This document shows positions 32,548 through 43,272 of a stretch of 64,000 nucleotides of DNA, piece after piece. The translations under genes and the position numbers were made by a program. Below the pieces are notes generated by a model, which made no database searches, had not been told where the DNA came from, and saw only the letters and a program-made list of their open reading frames with translations. Origin of the DNA: Carnegiea gigantea (Eukaryota; Streptophyta; Magnoliopsida; Caryophyllales; Cactaceae); NCBI GenBank assembly GCA_029747015.1, contig JAKOGI010001992.1, positions 56,001 through 120,000 of the forward strand, given 5' to 3'. Positions within the stretch are counted from its first letter, which is position 1, and each line of letters starts with the position of its first letter.

Positions 32548-34460
32548 TTTATAGTCACTAGTCTCCAAAAACTGCTTTAGAACTAGCTTTCAATGCACCT
32601 AAACAAAGGTTGGGTCTTTGGGATTTTGTTCTTGCTAAACTTGGATTGAGGTAGGGTTCATGAACAAGATAATAACCGAATTATCTTCATTATTTTACTT
32701 GGCCATGATGTTATCCTTGGTTGATTTCTACTCTTTATATCATATGTAAAATTATGCAACTAATCTAGTGATCACTACATTTTGTTAATTTTCTAGCGCT
32801 GCAACATTATTAAATTGAAGAGATCACTAGGAATTTCATGTCTTGGATGCTTAAATCAGTAGACAAGATAAATTGGCATGAAATCAATAACTACATGTAA
32901 TTATTTAGATTTTACTATTCTCTTGTTTAACCCTAGTAGAGGCTATTGTTGAATAGACGATGTGATAGGCAGACTTAGGTCCTTATCATCAGTTGTGCAC
33001 CTTCACCCTGGACCCAATTCTTGGCTAGTTGCCCTAGAGTCAAGTTAACTCTCATCCAAGGTCGTGAGGATTGTTCTAAAAATCTTTTCTTTTTAAAGAT
33101 TTTCATATTTTTCTTAAACTATACTGTTAATTTATTAAATATTGCAAAGCTCAAACTTCCTAAAACAAATCCAAAAGAAAAATCACCTACACTTAAAGGG
33201 TATGAACGAGGATATGAAATGTGTGATATGTAATGATTAGGCCCAAAACCGCTTAAATAATGTTGGGAAGCAAGTAGGCTAAGGTTAATGCATGTAATGC
33301 CAAGGAGGCTAAGGTTAATTCATGCAATGCCAAGATGTGCATAGAATGTATTATAGATAGACACTAACCTTATTGTATGTAAGTATGTTAGAAAGATCAA
33401 GGCTTATGTGTTTCGTTTGGACACCCTTAAGAGGTTGTTATAACACCCAATGGGCATTCCAAATCTCTTCTATTGGTTCCCCTAAGGTAGGTTGTCTTTG
33501 ATTAACCAGCCAGATGATGTCATTGTATGACCATCAAAGTTCCTTTTGAAGAAAGTGCTTCAATTAGTTGTTCTTTTCAATGCTATTTTCTTATTAAGTT
33601 TCCTATCGAGATGGGGTAAAATAAGTTAAGAGGATGCCATCTATCTCTCATTATGAATGCCTACATTTAGGTCGATGTGCAACTAAGATGTGTGTATCAG
33701 TTAGTCCAATCAAGCATGTATGCAAGGTTTACTTTAAGTCTACATACAAAGGGATGCAAGAATGGCTAAGCCTATTGGTGCATATATGTTGGTTTATGTG
33801 TAGTACATGCATGGACATACACCTAACACAAGGACTAAACAAATGTATCGGTGCACATATGCCCTTATGTAAAGTGTGACATAGATGGGACTATAATGCT
33901 ACGCAAGACTAGGATAGGTCGAACATGGTCTTATCCTAGTTGCTAAGGTGTGGTCCAGAGACAAGTCAGGCTAGTTTGGATATTTACGCTTATCAAAGCT
34001 ATAAAATAAAGGTGTGCCTATTGAGCCCAGATTGGGAAATGGAATGGTGATACAATTGGTCAAGTTGGAGGAAAATTTGTGATCAATAACAAAGAGTGAT
34101 CCACATCAAGGGAAGCTTTAGGTGATTGCCTCTTAGTCAAGCAAGCCTATTTCTATTTGTTGTTCATTGTGCCCCTGTTCACGAATTTATCAATCTTACA
34201 AAGGTACATGCAGCTTGTTTTTAGAGACTTAAATTCTAACTCTAATACCATGCTCAAAATCAAAGATGTTTGTCCCAAGGTTTTTTGTTGCACGAGAGGG
34301 CATGAATGCAAGGTAAAACGTTAGAAGTTGCTTTATTATGGTGAGAAACGTATGAGTGCGTACTGAAGGTGCTTTCTGAGAGGACATGAATGCAGGGTAA
34401 AAAGGGATGAAGGTGATGATAGGGTAATGAAAATTTCTTAAATTTAAATACCACACGGCT
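32548..34460. other. Unassigned flank between Athila and pararetrovirus
   Basis: No gene is recognised. A 30-bp tandem duplication (AGGCTAAGGTTAATGCATGT-type) occupies 33,276-33,335. TGGTATTAGAGTTAGAA on the minus strand at 34,234-34,250 resembles the tRNA-Met primer site of Copia elements, but no LTR is evident. An 84-bp direct repeat starts at 34,294 and 34,378. The 33,634-33,879 frame is cysteine-rich and unlike any family I know. Confidence 0.4.
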
Positions 34461-34469
34461 GCTGAAAAT

Positions 34470-35220
34470 TTCTTAAATTATATCGAGTATAGTTTTTCCG
34501 GTACTGTAGCTAACTGGCATGATTTAGTAAATGAGGACGGTATGAAAGCATTAAGAATGATGGAAAAACCAGCTGTAATGTTCAAAAAAATTTGTAAGCA
34601 AATTGAAACTGAGTTTATCGAAGTTAACTTGATTCTAAAGAAAAAGTCAGAGAATGACAAAAAAAGATTAATAACATAGAATTATAGGATATGAGATATC
34701 TGGAAAACTATATTGTTGAATTTAATCAATATTATTGCAAAATTGGGCATAATGAAACCAATCTTGGGATGTTGTACGATAAATTATCATATCCGATAAA
34801 TTTCATAATTAACTAAAAGTACATTGCATGGCTTGAGAAAGTAGATGTCATTGATACCCTTGGTTCAAGAATCTCTTATTTAAGAACATGGATCGATGAT
34901 CAATGCCTTGATCTCGAAAAGCAAAAGAAAATAAAGAAATAGTTTTTAGCCTATTGGGATTCTCATTACCAATAGGGAAAAGAACCTGAAAGGAGAAAAA
35001 AAAAAATTTATAAGAAAAAAGAACTTTAACAAGCAAAGAGGAGAGAAATATGAATGAGGATATTATAACAAACCAAGCCCTAAAAAATGAAGATTTTTAG
35101 AAAACCCACTTACTATCTTGCTAGAAAAACAATTGTCGGTGTTGGGCATGCGGAGAAGTTGGCCCTTATGCAAACAAATGCAAAAATAGGGAGAACAACA
35201 AACTTATTGAAACCTTAGGT
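34470..35220 (+). pseudogene. Pararetroviral coat-protein region with zinc knuckle
   Basis: Broken frames give a charged, helical region typical of the nucleocapsid core (for example WLEKVDVIDTLGSRISYLRT near 34,830-34,885). A basic run and then a zinc-knuckle-like stretch follow at 35,134-35,181. The knuckle reads C-W-A-C-G-E-V-G-P-Y-A-N-K-C. Its spacing is that of C-X2-C-X4-H-X4-C, but proline replaces the histidine, so zinc binding would be lost. The 5' border is unclear. Confidence 0.7.
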
Positions 35221-35379
35221 TGTCCAAATTATTTTGAGCTTAGCGAGGAATAGCACTAGGTCTAGCCCTGAAAACAACAAGGGAATTATTGAGATTATGT
35301 TAGAAGATGACTATGAAGAAAATGATTGCGAAGAAACTAGTCATATGATAGAAAGTAGTTCAATTAGTCTTGTTGATCT

Positions 35380-35880
35380 TCATTGAGAAGAATTTGTTTT
35401 GATAATGATAACAAAGAAGTCAAAGGCGATTTGGACCTTCCTATAATTCAGAAAGACATGATCTATAAAAAATCCATCTTTCAATTAAAGCATAAGTACA
35501 TATGTGAAATGATTGAAGGAGATCTAGAAATAAAAGATTGTGAGTATGATATGGGAGACGTTAATCTCATCAGTTACAAAAATATCCTTAAGCATAGTAA
35601 AGATAGAAAGTATAGACATATCCATGTTGGAACTGCCCAAGTGTAAATTACTCCTTTACAGTATTATGGCAAAGATATTAATCTTTATGCTTTGCTCTGT
35701 GATGTTAGACATACCAAATTTAATAATCAAATTATCAAACAAGAATTAAGACTAATTTATGCAATGAATCAGCAGGATTCAATTGCCGACCTGGATGTTA
35801 TGTAAGCCTAAAAGATGAATTTGCTAAAAACTTTTCATCCCTTAAGACGAAAACAGTTAGGATGGACACAAAAAGGGGAA
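35380..35880 (+). pseudogene. Pararetroviral movement-protein domain
   Basis: The open segment at 35,383-35,646 leads into RHIHVGTAQV, a stop, then ITPLQYYGKDINLYALLCDV and RHTKFNNQI. Hydrophobic strands followed by the L-x-D/R-H block are the signature of the 30K movement-protein superfamily in caulimovirids, which widens plasmodesmata for cell-to-cell spread. A further piece near 35,780 is in another frame. It lies downstream of the zinc knuckle and upstream of the protease. Confidence 0.68.
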
Positions 35881-36449
35881 GGTACCCACTAAGAATATTT
35901 TGAAAAATAATCTACAAATTAGATAATACTATTGATCCAAAGACTAAGGTAACAATAATAGAGACAGAAAAATTTGAAAGTCCTACTCCATTATAAAAGA
36001 TTCAAAGGATAAAATCCAATCCATAGGAGATAAAAATGAATAGATCTTGGATATCTAGCTTTGCTAATCCCATAAAAATCAATAAGAAAAATGTAATAAA
36101 AATTGATGAGAATAGTAGAATAACCATAGAACCCCAATTATTAAGAAGCATGAATGCAAGATTAGAATGGAGAGAAAGGTCTTCATCAGCTAAAGAAGAG
36201 TTTAAAGACGATAATACTATCGTATGACCAGTAAGATGAGTAGAAGGATTTTTAAACCCACAAGACGCAGTGTAGATCAAAGTATGAGTCTAGGTAGAAA
36301 AGTCATTGGGTACAAAAAAAGAATTGCTGGTTAGCCTATTTATGAAGATGAATTAGTCAAACACATGACTATGGGGATATGCTATGAAGTCACCAACACA
36401 AATCCTAATAGCATCTACATCCAATAAATGTATGGATAAAGGGATATAA
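35881..36449 (+). other. Linker between movement protein and protease
   Basis: The frame at 36,036-36,227 (63 codons, basic and serine-rich) is open but has no recognisable domain. It is probably the variable linker of the polyprotein. Stops on both sides. Confidence 0.4.
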
Positions 36450-36740
36450 TAAATATGAGTTATGTGCCTATATAGATAGTGGGTGTTCTGTCTGTTTCGG
36501 AAAAATATCTTTATTTTCAGAATTCTTGTAGAGGAAAGTCAAGAATCCTTTACAAGTAAGGATCACTAAAGATAGTATAATGAGCCACAAAGAGGCCACT
36601 GAAGGGTTAAACATAGAAATAGTAGGAGTTCAATGCATTATACCAATTCTATGGGTTACTAATCAACCCTCTCATATATGATTATTAGAAATAATTTTTA
36701 GAGGTTGTTTTTTCATGTACATAGATCATAAACCAAATAA
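36450..36740 (+). pseudogene. Pararetroviral aspartic protease
   Basis: The catalytic triplet D-S-G is at 36,475-36,483 within CAYIDSGCSVCFGK, the usual caulimovirid active site. A second conserved block is not clear. The frame closes shortly after by substitution and indel. It would process the polyprotein. Confidence 0.75.
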
Positions 36741-37059
36741 TATTCACAATAAATGACCACTCAATTCCCATTAATAAATTAAATAAAGTCTACACCTATG
36801 AGAAGATTGAGTTTACAGGCAGCTAGCATGGTAGAAAGTAATGCCTATACAACGTGTGATAGCACTAACAATCTCACTACTTAAGTTATCTATTAAGGAA
36901 CATATTGCTGAACAACAAGAACAATTATGCAAAGAACTGTACTCTGATAATCCTCTAAAATTTTGGGATAAAGATAAGACATTTGCAAAGATTTCTTTAT
37001 TAAACCCCAACACTACCATTCGAGTCAAACAAATGGTGTATACGCACCAGGATATCTAA

Positions 37060-37640
37060 GAATTTGATAAGCAAATTAAAGAACTATTAGAGAAAAGGTT
37101 AATCAGAAATAATAAGAGTCCCTACGCTAGTCCCGCTTTTATGGTTAGAAATCATGCTGAAGAAAAAGAGGAAAAGCTAGAATGGTAATCAATTATAAAA
37201 ACTTAATGATAATACTGTCTTTGATGGTTATTATATTCCTAACAAAACAGTCCTTTTTAATAGAATTCAAGGAACCTCTTAGTTCTCGAAAATGGATTGC
37301 AAAAGTGGATACTGGCAAATTAAAATGGATGAAGAAAGCATTCCTTTAATTGCTATTAGTGTCCCTCAAGGATATTATGAGTGGATAATAATGTCATTTG
37401 GTCTTAAAAATGCACCTCAAATATTCCAAAGAAGAACGGATAACATCTTCAAAGATCTTAATCACTGTTGTTTAATTTACATTGATGATATATTTCTCTT
37501 TTCCAAGACCATAGAATAACACAAAGATGATGTCCTAGCAATCACTCAAACATGCGTTGATCATGGTATTGTTCTAGGTAAGAATAAGTGCATTTATACT
37601 GAACAAGAAATTGAGTTTTAGGCCTAGAGATAAAAGTTGG
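37060..37640 (+). pseudogene. Pararetroviral reverse transcriptase
   Basis: The fingers (LLEKRLIRNNKSPYASPAF) begin near 37,080. After two frame breaks the longest open piece, 37,292-37,519, contains MDCKSGYWQIKMDEESIP, then FGLKNAPQIFQRR and the catalytic YIDDI at 37,478-37,492. The pairing of the D-C-K-S-G-Y-W-Q block with YIDDI is characteristic of Caulimoviridae and distinguishes it from the gypsy element (FMDDF). The catalytic aspartates survive. Stops follow at 37,518 and 37,620. Confidence 0.9.
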
Positions 37641-37899
37641 ACAAATCATCCTATAAAAGCATATTCTTAAAAAAAAATAGAAAACTTCCCTGGAAAGATT
37701 GAAGATAGGAGGTGATTAGAAAGGTTTCTTAGATGTTTTACCTATGCTTCAGATTTCATTAAAGATTCAGCTAAATTAAGAAAGCCATTGTAGCAAAAAC
37801 TTAAGAAATAAGTAAATCTTATACGAACCCCTAGTAATTCAAAGACTGTTCACAACTTCAAAAAGATGTGTAGAATCTTCCTGTTCTAAATTTATCGAA

Positions 37900-38290
37900 T
37901 GAATGAGAAGATTTAATTCTTTAGAGAGATAGCAACAATGAGCACTACAGTGCAGTACTCAAAATTAAAGAAGTAGAAACATTCTGTAAATATTGCAGTA
38001 GAAGTTTTAATAAAATAGAATGCAACTATCCCACAATAGAAAGAGAAATCCTAACAGTCATAAGATGAATTGAAAAGTTCTTAATATTTTTGGCCCCAAA
38101 ACTTTTTCTTATTCAAACTAATTGCAAAGGAATATTTGGTTTTGTGAAAAAGAATTTATCAAATATGCAAGTACAAGGGCGACTCCTACATTGGAAATTA
38201 TAACTTAACTAGTTTTCCTTCTCTATTGAACATATACAGGTATCGAAGAATTCTCTGATAGATAGTTTAACTTGAGAACTCGTCAATGGT
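37900..38290 (+). pseudogene. Pararetroviral RNase H
   Basis: Readable blocks include AVLKIKEVETFCKYCSRSFN, then NYPTIEREILTVI, and LFLIQTNCKGIFGFVKKNLS, ending near SIEHIQVSKNSLIDSLT. The block expected to carry a catalytic aspartate before C-K reads T-N-C-K, so that residue is now asparagine. Two or three stops interrupt the frame. Confidence 0.8.
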
Positions 38291-38383
38291 GATCATCAGA
38301 GTTGAACTCCTCCTAAAAACGGAGAAAATCCAAAATGAAATTCCATTACAACTACAACAGGTTTCTCCTTCCAGTAAAATACT

Positions 38384-39350
38384 TACAGGTATCTTGGTTC
38401 CATACAAAAAATAGATCACGTTTTGGCCTGCTGTCTTCTACCTACCTAAGAGCACAAGGATTTAGCCTTATAGAGTTACAAATGAATTACCTATGATATC
38501 CTTATGATATTTAAGAAAAAATAAGTTCTCATGTTCAAGACAAATGATTCAACGACTGGTATATAGCCTAAATCGACTACTGTCACTAATTACTCTTATA
38601 ATATTTGGAAGTTATGAAGTATTATGATCTTCTTTCCTGGGAGATCTGGCATTGGTGGTATTAGATTCCCAGCTAATTTAATCTCTCCAAATGATCCCAT
38701 CATGAAAGCATAGGAATATAGAATGGTAGCTTACCTCATGGAAATCCCAGATCCAAAGTTCCCATTCTTTTTAAGGCCAACTAAGTTTCAACAATGCATG
38801 TTTAAAAGGATCCATTGGATTTTCACATCTCTATACGGTCCAACAAAATTTTCATACATTAGAAGTTTGTATGCGAGGTACACTGTGTAGTAATTGAGTT
38901 CGAAAATGGAAAAGCCAAACTAGTTCATTGTCTGATTCAATTAGTTGATTTGGACAATCCCAACAATCAATGGCAAGAATGGTTTCCATAACAATATGAA
39001 GTAGTTAGTGATCCTACTTTAGCAAGAGCAATTGATTTTTATAATATTTATCATCAAATGTCGGTATTAATTGAACAAGCAAGACCACTAATACATTATG
39101 GGAATACTATTTTTATTTATCATGATGATCTCAGCAAATATATAAAGATAAAAAGAGCTACTTTAGAAGACTTTTTGATTATCTCTTTGATGTCGGAGCT
39201 AGAAAATCTTATCAGAAAAAGGAAATAAATATCTTCATGAATTATTTGAAAAAATGGAATCCATAGCATCTTTAACTTGCTGAACATTTTCATTATTTTA
39301 TGGATAATGATGAACTGAAACATATTATTGGAGATGAAGGCATGTAAAAT
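38384..39350 (+). pseudogene. Unassigned reading region downstream of RNase H
   Basis: The plus strand keeps long near-open stretches, for example SNDPIMKA-like sequence near 38,690, then RMVAYLMEIPDPKFPFF. At 39,020-39,230 the stretch includes LARAIDFYNIYHQMSVLIEQ. This suggests a former gene of about 300 codons. Its place, between RNase H and the promoter-like region, is that of the last gene in caulimovirid genomes (transactivator/viroplasmin in some genera, an unknown product in others). I see no diagnostic motif for either. Confidence 0.5.
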
Positions 39351-39540
39351 CTCAATATGGATGGATGACTAGTCTTGTCGGCATTAAAGGCTCTGAAACA
39401 TTGTTGCTCCATTATTGTACTATTTTGTCAAGTGTCAAGCTAGTAAAATAATACTGTAGAAATGTGAGGACAGTTATAGTCATGTGAAAATATCAGTGTG
39501 AATTGTAGCCATCAGGGAATTCTATATAGTCCATTTCTTC

Positions 39541-39716
39541 TATAAAAAGAGGGGCTGAGTGTTGAGAAGAGACACAGTTATTTGAGCATACTTGAGCAAA
39601 AGAAAAGTCAAGTATCTCCATTTCTCTATTAGCAAGCATCTCTGATGATCTTAGCAGTTTAAGTCCATCTTTAAATTTTTCCATTGTAATATTTCCATCT
39701 TTAAGCTCCTAATAAA
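39541..39716 (+). promoter_or_regulatory. Candidate pararetroviral promoter and poly-A signal
   Basis: TATAAAAAGAGG at 39,541-39,552 is followed 170 bases later by AATAAA at 39,711-39,716. Caulimovirid genomes have a TATA box upstream of a terminally redundant segment that ends in the poly-A signal, so the spacing fits. Position after the last reading region supports it. Activity is not shown by sequence alone. Confidence 0.5.
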
Positions 39717-39730
39717 AGAAATTTTTTAGT

Positions 39731-42479
39731 AGGGAACGTTATTCAATCGAACCATATGTCTGAAATATTATGACTTCTTGATTGAAGTTTCAATATCCTT
39801 AAAAAAATATTAAAAACTTGATTAGTCATTGCAGTCCAAGGTAGGAAATGAAACGGATCTTTATTGTGCCTGATTAATGGAAGGTGTGGTTGAGATTAGC
39901 AATCTCTGTAAATTAGAAGCTAGAAGAACGCCAGGATCCAGTATCGACTAACTTCAGGTAATGGTCAAAGCTTCCAGTATCGACTAACTTCAGGTAATGG
40001 TCAAAGCTCCCTAATTAAGCTTTAATTATTTTGCTAAGCACAGTAGGCCTCTAATCACAGAAAATACAATATTTATGGTATAAGTAGTAGATTGTGATAA
40101 CCAGTATCAAATAAAGTGATTATAAGAAGCAAAAACACTAAAGATATTCATATTTGCATATTTGGGGCCAATTCGTGAGTTTAGAAATTTGTGGGTTAGA
40201 AAAATAAATATTTGTCTCCCAAAAGAATTATAACCCAAATAGTTGTGCCCCGAAAATAATTACCCAAACCTACGTAGTCCCAAAATTATTTATCTAAAAA
40301 AGTAGATCACGAAAATTATTTTACCAAACCTTAGTGGACCAAAAAGTAAATTTTTCCCACTTATTTTGATATTCTTGTCCCGTAGAATCTTAATTAAGCT
40401 TTATGTGGAATATATTCTATGGCTGACCTAAACTAAGGTTACCTATATATCACAATGGGAATTAGGCCGAGAATGCTTGTAGAAAGGTATGTGACTTGAA
40501 GGATTCTACCATTAAAAGGGCTTTTTGTGGTAAGGCTAAAGATATGGGTGATCCAATGATAGAACAATCAACACGGAGGCCTAAAATTATCCTTTATGTA
40601 AACTGTAGCGTGTGCAAGTAGAAAGAAAGAGAAAGATGCCAAATCATTATAGATTTGAATCCAAAGTAGTCTTTGTTTTTTTAATTCTTATTGGCCTTTT
40701 TCTTTGGGTCTTTGGCTATATGCGGAGATAATTTAGATATCTTTGCCCTCATTGTGGTAGCTCATTTACTATGCATTTAACTAATTAGGTCATAGCCAAA
40801 ACCCTTTTATGAGATAAATGCACACTATCAGCACATATTTACATGAAACACCAGTACCCTGTTGTCATTTTTGTTTGTGGTCTTTTCTTCATTTGCCTTT
40901 CATGATGGTTGTTGTAAAGATTTTGTTGTTTCAAGGAATTTTTGGCTTTTAATCTTTGTTTAGGTAATAACATCAACTATTCATAATAACTTTAGCATTA
41001 GAATTATTTGGCGAAATGGGAGGGTTTTTTATGAACAGTTTATTTCTTCACTTTTTAGGAAAATCCATTTTTGAATTGGTGTTGTGATCTTTCTTTTTTT
41101 TAATTAATGTCAAGTATGATAACTTTTAATACTTGGAAAAAGGAGCTTGATTCTTCTTGATATTGTGTAGGTTTAGTTTACATGAGATTATCACATAAGA
41201 GCCTTATAATTCTTCTCAACTATAGGTGCAAGGCAAGCCGTCCAACAACATTTGGCCATTTCGTGTTTATGACTTTTTTCTTTTTCTTCACCTTTTTTGG
41301 GGAAATGACTCAATTTGATTCATAGAGTCATATTCTAAGTTCCATGTATGAACATTGATACTTAGAGCCTTTTCCATTTTGATTGTTTATCTTTAATTTT
41401 GGCATCATATGCAATACACTTGAATTCTCATCTCAAAGGCTATACTAATTTAGTCTCATAGTGGTTTGGGTTGAAAAGGGTGCAAGTAACCCTTTGTAGG
41501 TAAAATAGGAGATTATGAGTTGCCAAAACAGCTCTCGCATCTTAGGCAAGACCTTGTAGTCACAGACATTTTTTTAGGAGATTCTCCTGCAATTTTTATT
41601 TACATTTTCTTTTTTTCTTCATTTTTTATTTTTGCAACTTGGATTCATTATAGGACATAAATATTCAGGAGGGGAAGGGGGGCAAAGAATGCATGGGCAG
41701 ATTTATGGATGGAAAAGAGGGTAGCCTTTTGTTTGTATAAATTTGAGGTATAAGACTTGGACTAAAAAGAAGAGCAATAATAGGGTTAAGGACACCCTAA
41801 CTTGAACATGAAATTTTCCTTGGGAATCTAAGCATTTGCTACTGTTATTAATGTTGTTTTTGTTCTGCTCCAAGATGATTGAGACATGAAATGAGATCGG
41901 TAAAACTCTATTTTAAATCGTCTTCAGTGGAAGTAGACCTTCAAATAAGCTTAGGGAGTCCAAATGCAGCATTATATTGTTGTTGAGCATATCCTAGATT
42001 GCATCCTAGAGATTGCAGCTTTGATACATAGGGTGTCCTCAATCACAATAGTAATGGCTATGAGCTTTATGATCATAATTTGGACCCCTATTTTCTTTTG
42101 GCAAATTGGATAAAGGTGGGTCTGACGAGGCTTTTGTCTTTCAATCTCTAAGTGCCTAGCTGAGCTTCATCCCAATGGTTGTGTAAACTCTATTAACACA
42201 ATGTGCCTCAGATATCCCCATCACATTAACCTCTCTGATGTTTTTAGAACTCGAGGTGTAGTCACACTTCTTATCCTTACTGTGGTTATTGCTATAGTAA
42301 AGACTTTGGTTTTGCTAAATTTCTTCTTCTACCAACATCTAAGCTGCGTACAATTATATGGATGTACTAAGGGGTTGAAACTTGAGATGTTGGTTATAGG
42401 CAGGCTACAAATTCTTGATAATCACGTGTATTTGATCATTTTTAAATAGTCTATTGACTAGTAGAGCAAGATTAGTTCC
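39731..42479. other. Unassigned AT-rich region with small tandem repeats
   Basis: No gene is recognised. A perfect 36-bp tandem duplication fills 39,937-40,008. About 40,225-40,355 holds three or four loose copies of a 35-40 bp phrase (AAAATTATTTACCAAACC-type). The open frame 42,201-42,449 has no known domain. The right part (about 42,100 onward) may be internal sequence of the Tat element whose gag starts next. Confidence 0.4.
39937..40008 (+). repeat. Perfect 36-bp tandem duplication
   Basis: TCCAGTATCGACTAACTTCA and the following 16 bases occur twice head to tail, at 39,937-39,972 and 39,973-40,008, with no mismatch. This suggests a recent slippage or repair event. Confidence 0.9.
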
Positions 42480-43230
42480 ATCGGGCTAGGTAATCTGAAA
42501 AACTTTTTTCTTTTTCTTCTCACCTAGGGAGTTTGAGGTCATACACTGTAGTGGACAACTCCATAGTATATGAATATTGAGCTAAGAATTCTTCTATTAT
42601 TGCTTCACACGTGTCGACCTTTTGGGTCAAGATAGTAAAACCATTTGCTAACAATATTTCCTAAGGAAAGGGGAAAATTTTGAGGAAATAGTTCTTATCC
42701 ACCTCTTTTAACCTCATATAATTGGCAAAATTCCTTAGGTAGGAAGCGAGGTTGCCAATTCTAGTAAATTTTAGACTCTCCAGTAGAGTAAACTTTGTCA
42801 AAAGCTTTAATTTAGTGATTGACATAAAATGAAGTGGGTCCATTAAGTGACTTCTATATATGTTAGTTCCTAAGGAGTTCTAACTTTTCAATTTTTTGAT
42901 TGCTGGATCTGGACTATCATTTGGGATTGAATGAATGGGCGTCATCATTTTGTCAGATCATGACTCGTTTTGTCTCTTTAAGAGATCATTTATGACCTTT
43001 TGTTATTCTATAATTATGTCCAATTGCTCTCTGAACTTGGCCTCGAGCCTACTTTTCACTTGGGTTATTACGTCTTTAATATTAACCGCATGAGTTTCAT
43101 TAAGATTCTCATGATCGTTGCTACATGTTGATGTTGTGGGGTTGTGACCTTAGATCTTTAACCAATCATTACTTATCCTCCTCTTTACTGGACCAAAGAA
43201 GAAATGAGTTAAGACTACTGATCGAGATTG
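42480..43230 (-). pseudogene. Second Tat-type gypsy gag remnant
   Basis: The minus-strand frame at 42,661-42,843 contains FTRIGNLASYLRNFANYMRL, followed by KEVDKNYFLKIFPF. This is the same gag core as at 7974-8183 (there HLSSFINIMSLKGINKALF). It has stops on both sides. Upstream on the minus strand (43,000-43,200) the sequence is charged and consistent with the gag N terminus. A hAT element is inserted just to the right at 43,281. Confidence 0.68.
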
Positions 43231-43272
43231 AAGTTAGGAGGGGACGATGCGAGCATAGGGGTTAGAAATATT

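Larger units (their letters stand above)
34461..39730 (+). mobile_element. Endogenous plant pararetrovirus (Caulimoviridae), decayed
   Basis: About 5.2 kb on the plus strand carries caulimovirid blocks in order: coat-protein region with zinc knuckle, movement-protein domain, aspartic protease, reverse transcriptase, RNase H, an unassigned reading region, then a TATA box and poly-A signal. Many stops and frameshifts rule out expression of a polyprotein. No integrase is present, as expected for this family, and no LTR or target duplication is seen. Coat before movement protein differs from the order in petuviruses and florendoviruses, and as I recall resembles cavemo- and solendoviruses. Genus assignment needs a tree. 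Confidence 0.85.

Noticed and set aside
34234..34250. Copia primer-binding site on the minus strand
   Set aside because: TGGTATTAGAGTTAGAA is similar, but no LTR or coding region of such an element lies next to it.
39493..39684. 63-codon minus frame
   Set aside because: It overlaps the candidate viral promoter and has no domain.
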